This document shows, piece after piece, positions 31,996 through 39,107 of a stretch of DNA of 39,107 nucleotides. How positions within the stretch are numbered: the first letter of the stretch is position 1; each line of letters starts with the position of its first letter. Under the pieces are notes generated by a model. That model made no database searches. It had not been told where the DNA came from and saw nothing but the letters and a program-made list of their open reading frames with translations. Source of the DNA: Bacteroidota bacterium. Lineage in GTDB: Bacteria; Bacteroidota; Bacteroidia; Chitinophagales; Chitinophagaceae. The stretch spans positions 1 to 39,107 of the forward strand of contig SXXL01000017.1 of NCBI GenBank assembly GCA_005789565.1, given 5' to 3'. The position numbers were made by a program, and so were the translations under genes.

Positions 31996-33015
31996 TCATC
32001 GCGGTTTATAGGCCGCACCTTCCAGGATCTTCTCCGGTGCCAGCCGAATCAACTCGGCCGGCGTGGTGGCCGGATGATTTCGTACATATTCCCGCACGAT
32101 CTGCCGACCTACCCAGGTGCCCAGGTTTCCGGGTGAAAGGTCTTGATCCAGTCCCGATGTAAAGGGAGCTTCTCCCAAAAAATGTTGTATCACCTCCGGC
32201 TCGCGTGTTTGCAGATCGGTTGTTCTCAGCAAATAACTCCAGATCAAGGATTCGTTTGCCCGGCACCACCGGAGCTGGTCGTTTGTATATCCCATCCGAA
32301 GGGAGTCGGCCGTATGCGGTAGAAATTTTTCCAGCAACCAGGCCTCCCGGCCTCGTCGGATCATTTGTTCCATCAAGGTGCCGGTCTCGGCCGGATCGGC
32401 ACAGAGCTCCTGCACCACCACTTTCATACCATTCACGACGATGTACGAACGCTCGAAACGGCGGCTGATGTAGGTGGGGAAGAGTGCGGTTCCTTCGGGG
32501 GACTGATAAAAAGAAAAATCTTTTCCGGCGTATTGTTGTAAGCCAACCGCCAGACCCTCGCGGGTCAAGGCTGTTCCGGGGGCATCGAATGGTCCCACGA
32601 AAAAGATCAACTTTTGTTTCGATGGATAGCGGGGAAAATAATAACGAACGAATTGGAGTCCCGTGCGCAGCGATCGTTGTATGTCCTCCACTTGTTTATA
32701 GGCCAGCATCAACGTATCATACAAGGGGCGATAGCCCTGGTAGAAGAACAGCAGGTTATTTCGTACATCTGCCGAGCTGTCGTTCGCGGGCAACCCCAAT
32801 ACCTGCTGCATGAAATCAATATAAAAGGCTGGTTGCTGCTCCCGAATTCGGACCAGTTCCTCCGACAGCCGGTTCGTATCCATTGAAAAAAACGTCTGGT
32901 CAAATCGCTCCACGACCACTTCCATCTCCACCCCCGATACATCCGGGGCATCGACTTTTTCCCGGCAAGCCAGTAAAACGAAGGGGAGGAGCCAAAAAGC
33001 AAGGGTCTTTTTCAT
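31996..33015 (-). CDS. gldB: Gliding motility lipoprotein GldB
   Basis: A 339-residue lipoprotein: MKKTLAFWLLPFVLLAC is a signal peptide with lipobox (Cys17). The following VVVERFDQTFFSMD, YIDFMQQVLGLP, KLIFFVGPFDAPGTALTREGLAVGLQQYAG and WLLEKFLPHTADSLRMGYTNDQLRWCRANE segments are those I associate with the GldB family. GldB is needed for gliding and is anchored in the envelope; its molecular activity is unknown. The gene diverges from nadE, the neighbour it also has in flavobacteria. The usual companion gldC is not adjacent here. Confidence 0.85.
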   Translation of the reverse strand: MKKTLAFWLLPFVLLACREKVDAPDVSGVEMEVVVERFDQTFFSMDTNRLSEELVRIREQQPAFYIDFMQQVLGLPANDSSADVRNNLLFFYQGYRPLYDTLMLAYKQVEDIQRSLRTGLQFVRYYFPRYPSKQKLIFFVGPFDAPGTALTREGLAVGLQQYAGKDFSFYQSPEGTALFPTYISRRFERSYIVVNGMKVVVQELCADPAETGTLMEQMIRRGREAWLLEKFLPHTADSLRMGYTNDQLRWCRANESLIWSYLLRTTDLQTREPEVIQHFLGEAPFTSGLDQDLSPGNLGTWVGRQIVREYVRNHPATTPAELIRLAPEKILEGAAYKPR

Positions 33016-33072
33016 GATAGATTAACGCGGGTAAAGACGAACTATTGCTCTCGGAGAGCGGGGGCGAGTCAG

Positions 33073-33080
33073 TACCTTTG
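33073..33080 (+). promoter_or_regulatory. Promoter -7 element of nadE
   Basis: TACCTTTG matches TAnnTTTG perfectly and ends four bases before the ATG at 33085; a leaderless mRNA is predicted. No gldB element of equal quality is seen in the same 69-base divergent gap. Confidence 0.6.
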
Positions 33081-33084
33081 CGCC

Positions 33085-34782
33085 ATGCGGATCGCACTGG
33101 CTCAGCAAAATTACCGGATCGGCGACATTGCCGGAAATACCGCCAAGATCCTGGCGGCCGTGGAGGAAGCTCGGTCCGCCGGGGCAGAACTGATCCTGTT
33201 CTCCGAACTGGCCGTCTGCGGCTATCCGCCCCGCGACCTGCTCGAGTTCCCGGAATTCATCGACGCCTGCGAACACGCACTCGAACAGATCCGAGAAGCT
33301 GCTCAGGGTATTGGCATCGTGGTCGGGGCGCCGCAGCGCAATCCAAACAAAAACGGGAAAAGACTTTTCAATGCTGCCTATGTATTCCACAATCAGGCCT
33401 TGGTGGGCGTGGCGCAAAAGACCTGTTTGCCAACCTATGATATTTTTGATGAGTATCGGTATTTCGAGCCGGCCCGGGAATGGTCTGTTCTGACGTTTCA
33501 GGGTTTGAAGCTGGCCGTTACGATTTGTGAGGATATCTGGAACCTGGGCGATCACCCGCTGTATCCGCAATGTCCGCTCGATCACCTTATAGCCCAGCAG
33601 CCCGATCTGATCCTCAATCTTTCTGCTTCGCCGTTTGACTATACGCATTTGGAGGACCGAAAAGCCATCCTCCAGCAAAATGTCCGCAAGTATCATCTTC
33701 CCATGCTGTACTGTAACGCCGTGGGTAGTCAGACCGAGATCGTATTCGACGGCGGTTCATTGGTCATGGACGCAAAGGCCAATCTGATTCAACAGCTTCC
33801 TCTTTTTGAGGAGTGTGTGCGGTGTGTGGATTGGACCGGAGACGCCCAATTTATCCAGCCTATTCAGGTGCCATCCGCAGATTTACCCCATGTCGAATAC
33901 AATCCCGATTCGCTGCAGGCAGAGCAAGGGATCCCTGAAATACATCAGGCACTTGTGATGGGTATTCGCGATTATTTCGGGAAGATGGGTTTCCGTCAAG
34001 CTATTTTAGGCAGCAGTGGCGGGATAGACAGTGCGGTCACCCTCGCCCTGGCCGTAGAAGCACTGGGAAAAGAAAATGTGCACGCCGTTTTGATGCCCTC
34101 TCCGTTTTCTTCCGCTCATAGCGTTTCCGATGCCCAACTCCTGAGCGATCGGTTGGGAAATCCTTACGAGGTGTTACCGATCGACCGGGTCTTCGACGCC
34201 TTCCTGACGGAATTGAAGCCGGTGTTTGCCGATCGTCCGTTCGGACTGGCCGAGGAAAATATGCAATCGCGTATCCGTGGTAATTTTCTGATGTCGATCG
34301 CCAATAAGTTTGGATACATCTTGCTCAATACGTCCAATAAAAGTGAACTGGCTACCGGATACGGCACGTTGTATGGCGATATGGCCGGCGGACTTGCCGT
34401 GCTGGGCGATTGCTACAAGCTGCAGGTCTATGCCTTGGCCCGTTACATCAACCGGGATAAGGAGATCATCCCCGTTGACATCATTGATAAAGCACCTTCG
34501 GCCGAATTGAGACCGAATCAAAAGGACTCCGATTCGTTGCCAGATTATTCGGTGCTGGACCCGATCTTGTATCAGTACATCGAATTGCGCAACGGACCGG
34601 AGTCGATCGTATTACAGGGATATGACCGCCATACCGTCGAGCGGGTGATCCGACTGGTCAATCTCAATGAGTACAAGCGGAATCAATTCTGTCCCATTAT
34701 CCGGATCTCACCCAAAGCCTTTGGAATGGGTCGCCGCATGCCCATCGTGGCACATTACCTCACGGACAAACCGAAATCCTGA
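33085..34782 (+). CDS. nadE: Glutamine-dependent NAD+ synthetase
   Basis: The two-domain form that amidates nicotinate adenine dinucleotide with ammonia from glutamine. The N-terminal nitrilase-type glutaminase shows the catalytic triad Glu41 (LFSELAVCGYPPRDLL), Lys112 (QKTCLPTYDIFDE) and Cys148 (TICEDIWN). The synthetase domain carries the ATP PP-loop SSGGIDSAVT (310-319), then LLNTSNKSELATGYGTLYGDMAGG and KAPSAELRPNQKDSDSLPDY. All expected catalytic residues are visible; total length 565 is normal. The rsgA ATG follows three bases behind the stop. Confidence 0.97.
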   Translation: MRIALAQQNYRIGDIAGNTAKILAAVEEARSAGAELILFSELAVCGYPPRDLLEFPEFIDACEHALEQIREAAQGIGIVVGAPQRNPNKNGKRLFNAAYVFHNQALVGVAQKTCLPTYDIFDEYRYFEPAREWSVLTFQGLKLAVTICEDIWNLGDHPLYPQCPLDHLIAQQPDLILNLSASPFDYTHLEDRKAILQQNVRKYHLPMLYCNAVGSQTEIVFDGGSLVMDAKANLIQQLPLFEECVRCVDWTGDAQFIQPIQVPSADLPHVEYNPDSLQAEQGIPEIHQALVMGIRDYFGKMGFRQAILGSSGGIDSAVTLALAVEALGKENVHAVLMPSPFSSAHSVSDAQLLSDRLGNPYEVLPIDRVFDAFLTELKPVFADRPFGLAEENMQSRIRGNFLMSIANKFGYILLNTSNKSELATGYGTLYGDMAGGLAVLGDCYKLQVYALARYINRDKEIIPVDIIDKAPSAELRPNQKDSDSLPDYSVLDPILYQYIELRNGPESIVLQGYDRHTVERVIRLVNLNEYKRNQFCPIIRISPKAFGMGRRMPIVAHYLTDKPKS

Positions 34783-34785
34783 TCG

Positions 34786-35712
34786 ATGCGCGGGCTTGTC
34801 TACAAATCCACCGGGAGCTGGTATATCGTCCGCGATGAACAAGGAAGAAATTGGAACGCCCGCATCAAGGGTGTGATGAAACTGGATGCGATCACCAGCA
34901 CCAACCCCGTTGCCGTGGGCGATTGGGTACAATTGGAAGTTGAGGAGGAATTGGCCGGCACTGCCATGATCGTGGAGATCGAACCCCGTAGCAATTACCT
35001 GCATCGGCAAAGTCCCCGCCACAAGCATCAGCAACACATCGTAGCGGCCAACCTGGATCTCTCGATGTTGATGGTGACCGTAAAGAATCCTAAAACCTCC
35101 ACCGGATTCATCGATCGCTGCTTGATCGCCTCGGAAATGTATCATGTTCCTTCCCTCATCGTTTGCAATAAATCCGATCAACATGGCGAAAAGGAAAACG
35201 CCATATTGGAAGAGTGGAAGCGTATTTACTCCGGGATCGGATACACCGTGCTGTCGGTCAGTGCCGAAACCGGTGCCGGGATGGAGGATCTCCTGCAGCG
35301 ATTGAATGGGAAGACCACCTTGGTGACCGGACACAGTGGCGTGGGCAAATCAAGTTTGCTGAATGTTTGGTTACCCGGACTCAATCGTCGTACCCAGGAT
35401 GTCAGTGGATGGAGTGGCAAAGGGTTGCACACCACCACTTTTGCGGAAATGTTCGACCTCCCCGGCGGCGGAAAGATCATCGATACACCCGGCATGCGGG
35501 AGTTCGGTTTGGTCAATGTAGCACGCGCCGAATTATCGCATTATTTCCCAGAGATGCGCCGCGTTCTGGAGCATTGTCAATTCAATAATTGTTTACACCT
35601 CAATGAGCCGGATTGCGCCGTGAAAGAATCGGTTCGGGAAGGGGTTATTGATGAGCGACGTTACCAGAGTTATTTAAATCTCCTCGAGTCGATCAACGAT
35701 CGAAACTACTGA
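34786..35712 (+). CDS. rsgA: Ribosome small-subunit-dependent GTPase A
   Basis: A circularly permuted GTPase that assists late 30S maturation. In its 308 residues an OB-fold at about 1-85 precedes the G domain with G4 (CNKSDQ, about residue 126) before G1 (GHSGVGKSSLLN, about 183-194), G2-like GKGLHTTT and G3 (DTPGMREFG), followed by the zinc knuckle CQFNNCLHLNEPDC. All parts are intact. It shares the nadE transcript and ends back to back with the convergent small Cys-rich gene, forming TGATCA. Confidence 0.97.
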   Translation: MRGLVYKSTGSWYIVRDEQGRNWNARIKGVMKLDAITSTNPVAVGDWVQLEVEEELAGTAMIVEIEPRSNYLHRQSPRHKHQQHIVAANLDLSMLMVTVKNPKTSTGFIDRCLIASEMYHVPSLIVCNKSDQHGEKENAILEEWKRIYSGIGYTVLSVSAETGAGMEDLLQRLNGKTTLVTGHSGVGKSSLLNVWLPGLNRRTQDVSGWSGKGLHTTTFAEMFDLPGGGKIIDTPGMREFGLVNVARAELSHYFPEMRRVLEHCQFNNCLHLNEPDCAVKESVREGVIDERRYQSYLNLLESINDRNY

Positions 35713-35907
35713 TCAGTTTCGAAATTTTTTCGCCTGCTTGGCACTTCGTATGGCCTTGGGATCGCCGCTGGCGATCCGCTCCGCACCAATGTTTTTTCCG
35801 TTGCTGGGACAACCCGATTTTCGACGGAATAAATTGCTCATCAGCCCGCAGGAGCAGCAGGTGAAACAGCCCAGCACCAGGATCCAAAAAAATTTGTTAC
35901 GGCGCAT
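35713..35907 (-). CDS. Small Cys-rich exported protein of unknown function
   Basis: 64 residues: an N-terminal hydrophobic leader with a cluster of four Cys (MRRNKFFWILVLGCFTCCSCGLM), then a basic tail with GCPSNGKNIGAERI and DPKAIRSAKQAKKFR. The arrangement resembles a lipoprotein precursor or a one-helix membrane protein with a cytoplasmic or periplasmic basic tail. It begins six bases behind the gamma-carbonic anhydrase stop, so the two are probably co-transcribed. I judge it real because start, stop and spacing fit an operon and the tail motif looks like a recurrent Bacteroidota small-protein pattern; the function is unknown. Confidence 0.6.
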   Translation of the reverse strand: MRRNKFFWILVLGCFTCCSCGLMSNLFRRKSGCPSNGKNIGAERIASGDPKAIRSAKQAKKFRN

Positions 35908-35913
35908 GCGGAT

Positions 35914-36444
35914 TTATTTGTCGCTCGGTTGATTTTGGAACCAACTGGCGTACTGGATATAGTTATTGGCGATGCGTTCGATCTCTCCGCGTACCAATTC
36001 CGGCGTGATGTCCTTTACTTTTTTGGCCGGCACACCCGCATAGATACTGCCACTCTTACAGATCATCCCCTCGAGCACTACAGCCCCCGCCGCGATGATC
36101 GTATTGGAATGCACCACGGCATTGTCCATTACGATGGCGCCCATCCCCACCAGCACATGATCGTGCAGGGTGCAACCATGTACGATGGCACGGTGCCCGA
36201 TAGAAACCGAATTTCCGATGGTGGTTCCACATTTTTCATAGGTACCATGAATACAAGCGCCGTCCTGTATGTTCACCCGGTCGCCGATGCGGATAAAGTT
36301 CACGTCACCCCGAACCACCGCTTGAAACCAAATGCTGCCCTCCTTGCCCATGATCACATCCCCCACAATAGTCGCGTTGGGCGCGAGAAAAGTTTGCGCT
36401 CCGAATTGAGGTTGTTTGCCTTCAACGGGTAAGATCAGTGCCAT
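35914..36444 (-). CDS. Gamma-class carbonic anhydrase family protein
   Basis: A 176-residue left-handed beta-helix protein of the YrdA/PaaY type. Hexapeptide-repeat turns run through residues about 20-140 (ATIVGDVIMG, RIGDRVNIQDGACIHG, TTIGNSVSIGHRAIVHG, HVLVGMGAIVMDNAVVHSN). His66, His84 and His89 occupy the three zinc-ligand positions of the class. The trimer probably binds zinc; whether it hydrates CO2 is not settled for this subfamily. A 49-base gap separates it from the divergent aminotransferase gene. Confidence 0.93.
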   Translation of the reverse strand: MALILPVEGKQPQFGAQTFLAPNATIVGDVIMGKEGSIWFQAVVRGDVNFIRIGDRVNIQDGACIHGTYEKCGTTIGNSVSIGHRAIVHGCTLHDHVLVGMGAIVMDNAVVHSNTIIAAGAVVLEGMICKSGSIYAGVPAKKVKDITPELVRGEIERIANNYIQYASWFQNQPSDK

Positions 36445-36493
36445 GCGGAGAATTGAGATACAAATATCCTGTTTTCTTTCCGACCTTTAACGC

Positions 36494-37699
36494 GTGAATA
36501 CGCGGGAATTATTTTTACGGCATGTCGCTCAAACCTCACCGGCTTCGATGGCCTTTGAGATCGAGCGGGCGGAGTGCGCTACCTTGTACGACGTACGGGG
36601 ACGAAATTATATAGACCTGATCGGCGGAATATCCGTAGCCAACCTGGGTCATGGTCACCCGAAAGTGCTATCCGCCATTCGGGAGCAGTTGGATAAATAC
36701 CTCCACGTAATGGTCTACGGTGAGTTCGTGGAAACGCCACAAGTTCGGTATGCAGCTCGACTCACCTCCCTGTTACCTGACTCCCTGAATTCCGTTTATT
36801 TTACCAATTCCGGTGCCGAGGCCGTGGAAGGTGCCATGAAACTCGCTAAACGGGTTACCAATCGAACGCGCATCATTTGTTTTAAAGGTTCCTATCACGG
36901 AAGCACACAAGGTGCCCTGAGTGCGATCGGTGATGAGTATTGGCGTCAGGCGTTTCGTCCCCTGCTCCCCGATATCTGGCATCTTCCCTACAACGATCCC
37001 GCGGCCCTGGAGGCGATCAATGATTCAACAGCTTGCGTGTTATTAGAAACGGTTCAGGCGGAAACGGGGATCACGGTACCAGACAAGCCTTGGTTACAAG
37101 CGGTGGAACAGAGATGCCGGGAAACAGGCGCCTTATTGATGTTGGATGAGATACAAGCAGGATTTGGTCGAACCGGAAAATGCTGGGCCTTTGAGTGGTT
37201 CGAGGTGGTGCCGGATGTGTTGCTCTTGGGAAAAGCGCTGGGCGGCGGTCTGCCGTTGGGCGCCTTTATTGCCGATAAACGGTTGACCGACCAATTGACC
37301 GACGCTCCGGTGCTGGGCCATATCACCACGTTTGGTGGTCACCCGTTGAGTTGTGCGGCGGGACTGGCCGCCCTGAATGCATTGTTAGAAGAGGGATGGA
37401 TCGAGACGGTCAAATCCAAAGAAACGTTATTTCATGCTCGGTTAAAGCATCCGAAGATCCGATCGGTCCGTTCTTTCGGCTTGTGGATGGGGGTGGAGTT
37501 TTTGGATGCTTCCTTGTGCAAGCAAGTGATCGACCGGTGTTTGCTGGTAGAGGACAATGCCTCCAGCGGTTTGATGACGGATTGGTTTTTATTCGCTCCG
37601 CATTGTTTGCGTATTGCACCACCTTTGATCTTGTCGGAAAAACAGATCGAGTATGCCTGTGACCGGATTCTGAAGGCGATCGATCAGAGCAATCCGTAG
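36494..37699 (+). CDS. Class III PLP-dependent aminotransferase (acetylornithine/aspartate aminotransferase-like)
   Basis: A 401-residue fold type I enzyme. The pyridoxal pocket is clear: NSGAEAVEGAMKLAKR (105-120, phosphate contact), KGSYHGSTQGALS (stacking Tyr/His), LDEIQAGFGRTG (Asp218, cofactor N1) and LLLGKALGGGLPLGAF with the Schiff-base Lys247. The C-terminus has LRIAPPLILSEKQIEYA. The substrate cannot be fixed; ornithine, acetylornithine or 4-aminobutyrate are all possible. No arg genes adjoin it. The start is GTG 36494. The 3' end overlaps the convergent glpF by 16 bases. Confidence 0.9.
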   Translation: MNTRELFLRHVAQTSPASMAFEIERAECATLYDVRGRNYIDLIGGISVANLGHGHPKVLSAIREQLDKYLHVMVYGEFVETPQVRYAARLTSLLPDSLNSVYFTNSGAEAVEGAMKLAKRVTNRTRIICFKGSYHGSTQGALSAIGDEYWRQAFRPLLPDIWHLPYNDPAALEAINDSTACVLLETVQAETGITVPDKPWLQAVEQRCRETGALLMLDEIQAGFGRTGKCWAFEWFEVVPDVLLLGKALGGGLPLGAFIADKRLTDQLTDAPVLGHITTFGGHPLSCAAGLAALNALLEEGWIETVKSKETLFHARLKHPKIRSVRSFGLWMGVEFLDASLCKQVIDRCLLVEDNASSGLMTDWFLFAPHCLRIAPPLILSEKQIEYACDRILKAIDQSNP

Positions 37700-38391
37700 A
37701 TCCAAAATCCCAATAAGGCGCCGAGCAGCGGACCGATCACCGGTATCCAGCTATAACTCCAGTCGGAGTGTCCTTTACCCTGTATGGGAAGCAGAAAATG
37801 TGCGATGCGGGGACCGAGGTCGCGTGCCGGATTGATGGCATAGCCGGTAGGGCCACCCATACACAATCCGATGGCCAATACCACCAGCGCGATCGGCAGC
37901 GCATCGATCGTCACAAAAGCTGTTTTGGGTTGAGACATACCCAGGGCAGCGATGACTAAAATCGCCGTAGCGATGATCTCGGTGATCAGATTCGGGATCG
38001 TTTTTCGAATGGCTGGGGCGTTGCAGAATACGGCAAGCTTAAGCGACGCATCGGATGTTTTTTCAAAATGCGAGTAATAGCTCAACCAGGTTAGGGTAGC
38101 TCCGATGATCGCTCCTCCAAATTGGGCAAGCAGATAGGGAACGATCAAGGCTTGATCAAAGTCGGTGAACAGTGCTGCGCCAAGGGTAAAGGCGGGATTG
38201 AGGTGACCACTGCCGCCCAGTTTTACGCAAACATAGTTGCCGATGAAAACAGCCATGGCCCATCCGAGCGTGATCACGATCCATCCGCTGTTTTGTCCTT
38301 TCGATTCAGAAAGTAGCACGTTGGCTACCACGCCGGTGCCCAGCGTGATCAACAGGATCGTTCCGATAAATTCTCCGATAACAGGTGTCAT
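37684..38391 (-). CDS. glpF: Glycerol facilitator (MIP/aquaporin family)
   Basis: A 235-residue channel with six helices and two NPA half-helices, NPA at 65-67 (GHLNPAFTLG) and 187-189 (YAINPARDLGPR). Asp191 after the second NPA is the residue that marks aquaglyceroporins. It moves glycerol across the inner membrane for phosphorylation by GlpK, whose gene lies 11 bases upstream on the same strand. The frame runs open to 38631 inside glpK, but the MIP domain starts at MTPVIGEFIG, so 38391 is used. Confidence 0.93.
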   Translation of the reverse strand: MTPVIGEFIGTILLITLGTGVVANVLLSESKGQNSGWIVITLGWAMAVFIGNYVCVKLGGSGHLNPAFTLGAALFTDFDQALIVPYLLAQFGGAIIGATLTWLSYYSHFEKTSDASLKLAVFCNAPAIRKTIPNLITEIIATAILVIAALGMSQPKTAFVTIDALPIALVVLAIGLCMGGPTGYAINPARDLGPRIAHFLLPIQGKGHSDWSYSWIPVIGPLLGALLGFWIYGLL

Positions 38392-38402
38392 ATAGATGCA
38401 GG

Positions 38403-39107
38403 TTAGTGTTCGGTTGATTCGGCCCAGGCCACACTGGCTCGAACGGCGCGATGCCAGCCCGACAATGCAGCGGTCCTTTCCGCTTCGGTGCAGGCCGGAT
38501 CGAATTGACGGTCTTTTTGCCAGTTCGATTGAAGCGCTGCGAGATCTTTCCAGTACCCAACGGCCAGTCCGGCCAAATACGCTGCTCCCAGCGCGGTGGT
38601 CTCCGTTATTTTCGGACGGATCACGGCACAATTCAGCAAGTCGGATTGAAATTGCATCAGGGCATTATTGATCGTAGCACCGCCATCGACCCGTAATTCT
38701 TTCATGGGAATCCCCGCATCGGCGTTCATCGCCTGCAACACATCGGCTGTTTGATAGGCGATGCTATCCAACGCTGCCCGGGCGATATGCGATTGATTGC
38801 TGCCGCGCGTCAATCCGAAAATGGATCCGCGGGCATGCGGATTCCAATGCGGAGCGCCCAAGCCGGCAAAGGCGGGAACTAAATAAACGCCGTTAGAATC
38901 TTGTACTTGTGCTGCCAGTGCTTCCACTTCGGAAGAATTTCGGATGATCTTCAATTCGTCGCGGAGCCATTGTACTACGGCGCCGGCTATGAATACACTC
39001 CCTTCCAACGCATAATGCGTTTTTCCATTTATCTGCCAGGCGATGGTGGTCAGTAATTTATTTTGAGAGGTGATGGCTTTTTCGCCGGTATTCATCAGCA
39101 TGAAGCA
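38403..39107 (-). CDS. glpK: Glycerol kinase, C-terminal part (cut by the window edge)
   Basis: Only the last 234 codons lie in the window. The frame begins inside [10 protein letters not shown], a FGGY-kinase motif of GlpK, and continues through [59 protein letters not shown] and the phosphate-binding [21 protein letters not shown] to [14 protein letters not shown]. GlpK phosphorylates glycerol to glycerol-3-phosphate. The stop at 38403 is followed by glpF. Confidence 0.96.
   Translation of the reverse strand, partial: CFMLMNTGEKAITSQNKLLTTIAWQINGKTHYALEGSVFIAGAVVQWLRDELKIIRNSSEVEALAAQVQDSNGVYLVPAFAGLGAPHWNPHARGSIFGLTRGSNQSHIARAALDSIAYQTADVLQAMNADAGIPMKELRVDGGATINNALMQFQSDLLNCAVIRPKITETTALGAAYLAGLAVGYWKDLAALQSNWQKDRQFDPACTEAERTAALSGWHRAVRASVAWAESTEH

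Noticed and set aside
38392-38631. N-terminal extension of the glycerol facilitator
   Set aside because: It would overlap the glpK 3' end; the channel's first helix starts right at 38391.

Overview
This window looks like chromosomal DNA of a gliding-type Bacteroidota, most plausibly Chitinophagaceae or a close relative. Four things point there: the type IX secretion/gliding core gldK-gldL-gldM-gldN, a gldB-nadE pair, two SusC-less TonB-dependent receptors, and repeated promoter-like octamers of the Bacteroidota TAnnTTTG form a few bases before start codons. Coding density is high. I saw no tRNA, rRNA, CRISPR array, integrase or transposase. The family assignments come from reading motifs, not from database searches.

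Layout. 1-2.6 kb: a BtuB-like TonB receptor on the minus strand, preceded by a cobalamin riboswitch and an intrinsic terminator (transcriptional attenuation). 2.6-3.9 kb: an APC-superfamily amino-acid permease. 4.1-8.0 kb: a TolC-type outer-membrane channel, an HlyD/MacA-type adaptor without an adjacent inner-membrane pump, and gpsA. 8.0-12.7 kb: hemW (minus), then a BamA/TamA-like outer-membrane protein, a DUF4271-type membrane protein and hemD. 12.8-14.8 kb: a YyaL/spermatogenesis-associated-20-like thioredoxin-domain protein. 15.0-19.7 kb: gldKLMN, the trans-envelope motor and ring of T9SS and gliding, with a clean terminator behind it. 20.0-22.4 kb (minus): a small lipoprotein and uvrC. 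22.4-28.7 kb (minus): gpmI, a haem-binding CxxCH protein, a haem-type TonB receptor, an ECF sigma factor, and a protein that joins an anti-sigma-like cytoplasmic N-terminus and one membrane helix to a C-terminal beta-barrel-like domain. 28.8-30.0 kb: nadC and a SUI1/eIF1-like factor. 30.1-31.5 kb: a long-form isocitrate dehydrogenase (minus). 31.6-36.4 kb: apaG, gldB (minus), nadE, rsgA, a tiny Cys-rich protein and a gamma-carbonic anhydrase (both minus). 36.5 kb to the end: a class III aminotransferase, then glpF and the C-terminal part of glpK (minus).

Recurring themes are haem (hemW, hemD, haem receptor plus haem-binding protein), NAD (nadC, nadE), glycerol/glycerol-3-phosphate (gpsA, glpF, glpK) and gliding/T9SS (gldKLMN, gldB). 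The least conventional items are (a) the sigma factor translationally coupled to a membrane-anchored beta-barrel-like protein, downstream of haem uptake genes; (b) five intergenic loci with locus-specific short degenerate tandem repeats, three of them with an inverted partner arm; (c) a 19-bp palindrome over the predicted gldKLMN promoter; and (d) an orphan terminator with a promoter-like element between gldN and uvrC.
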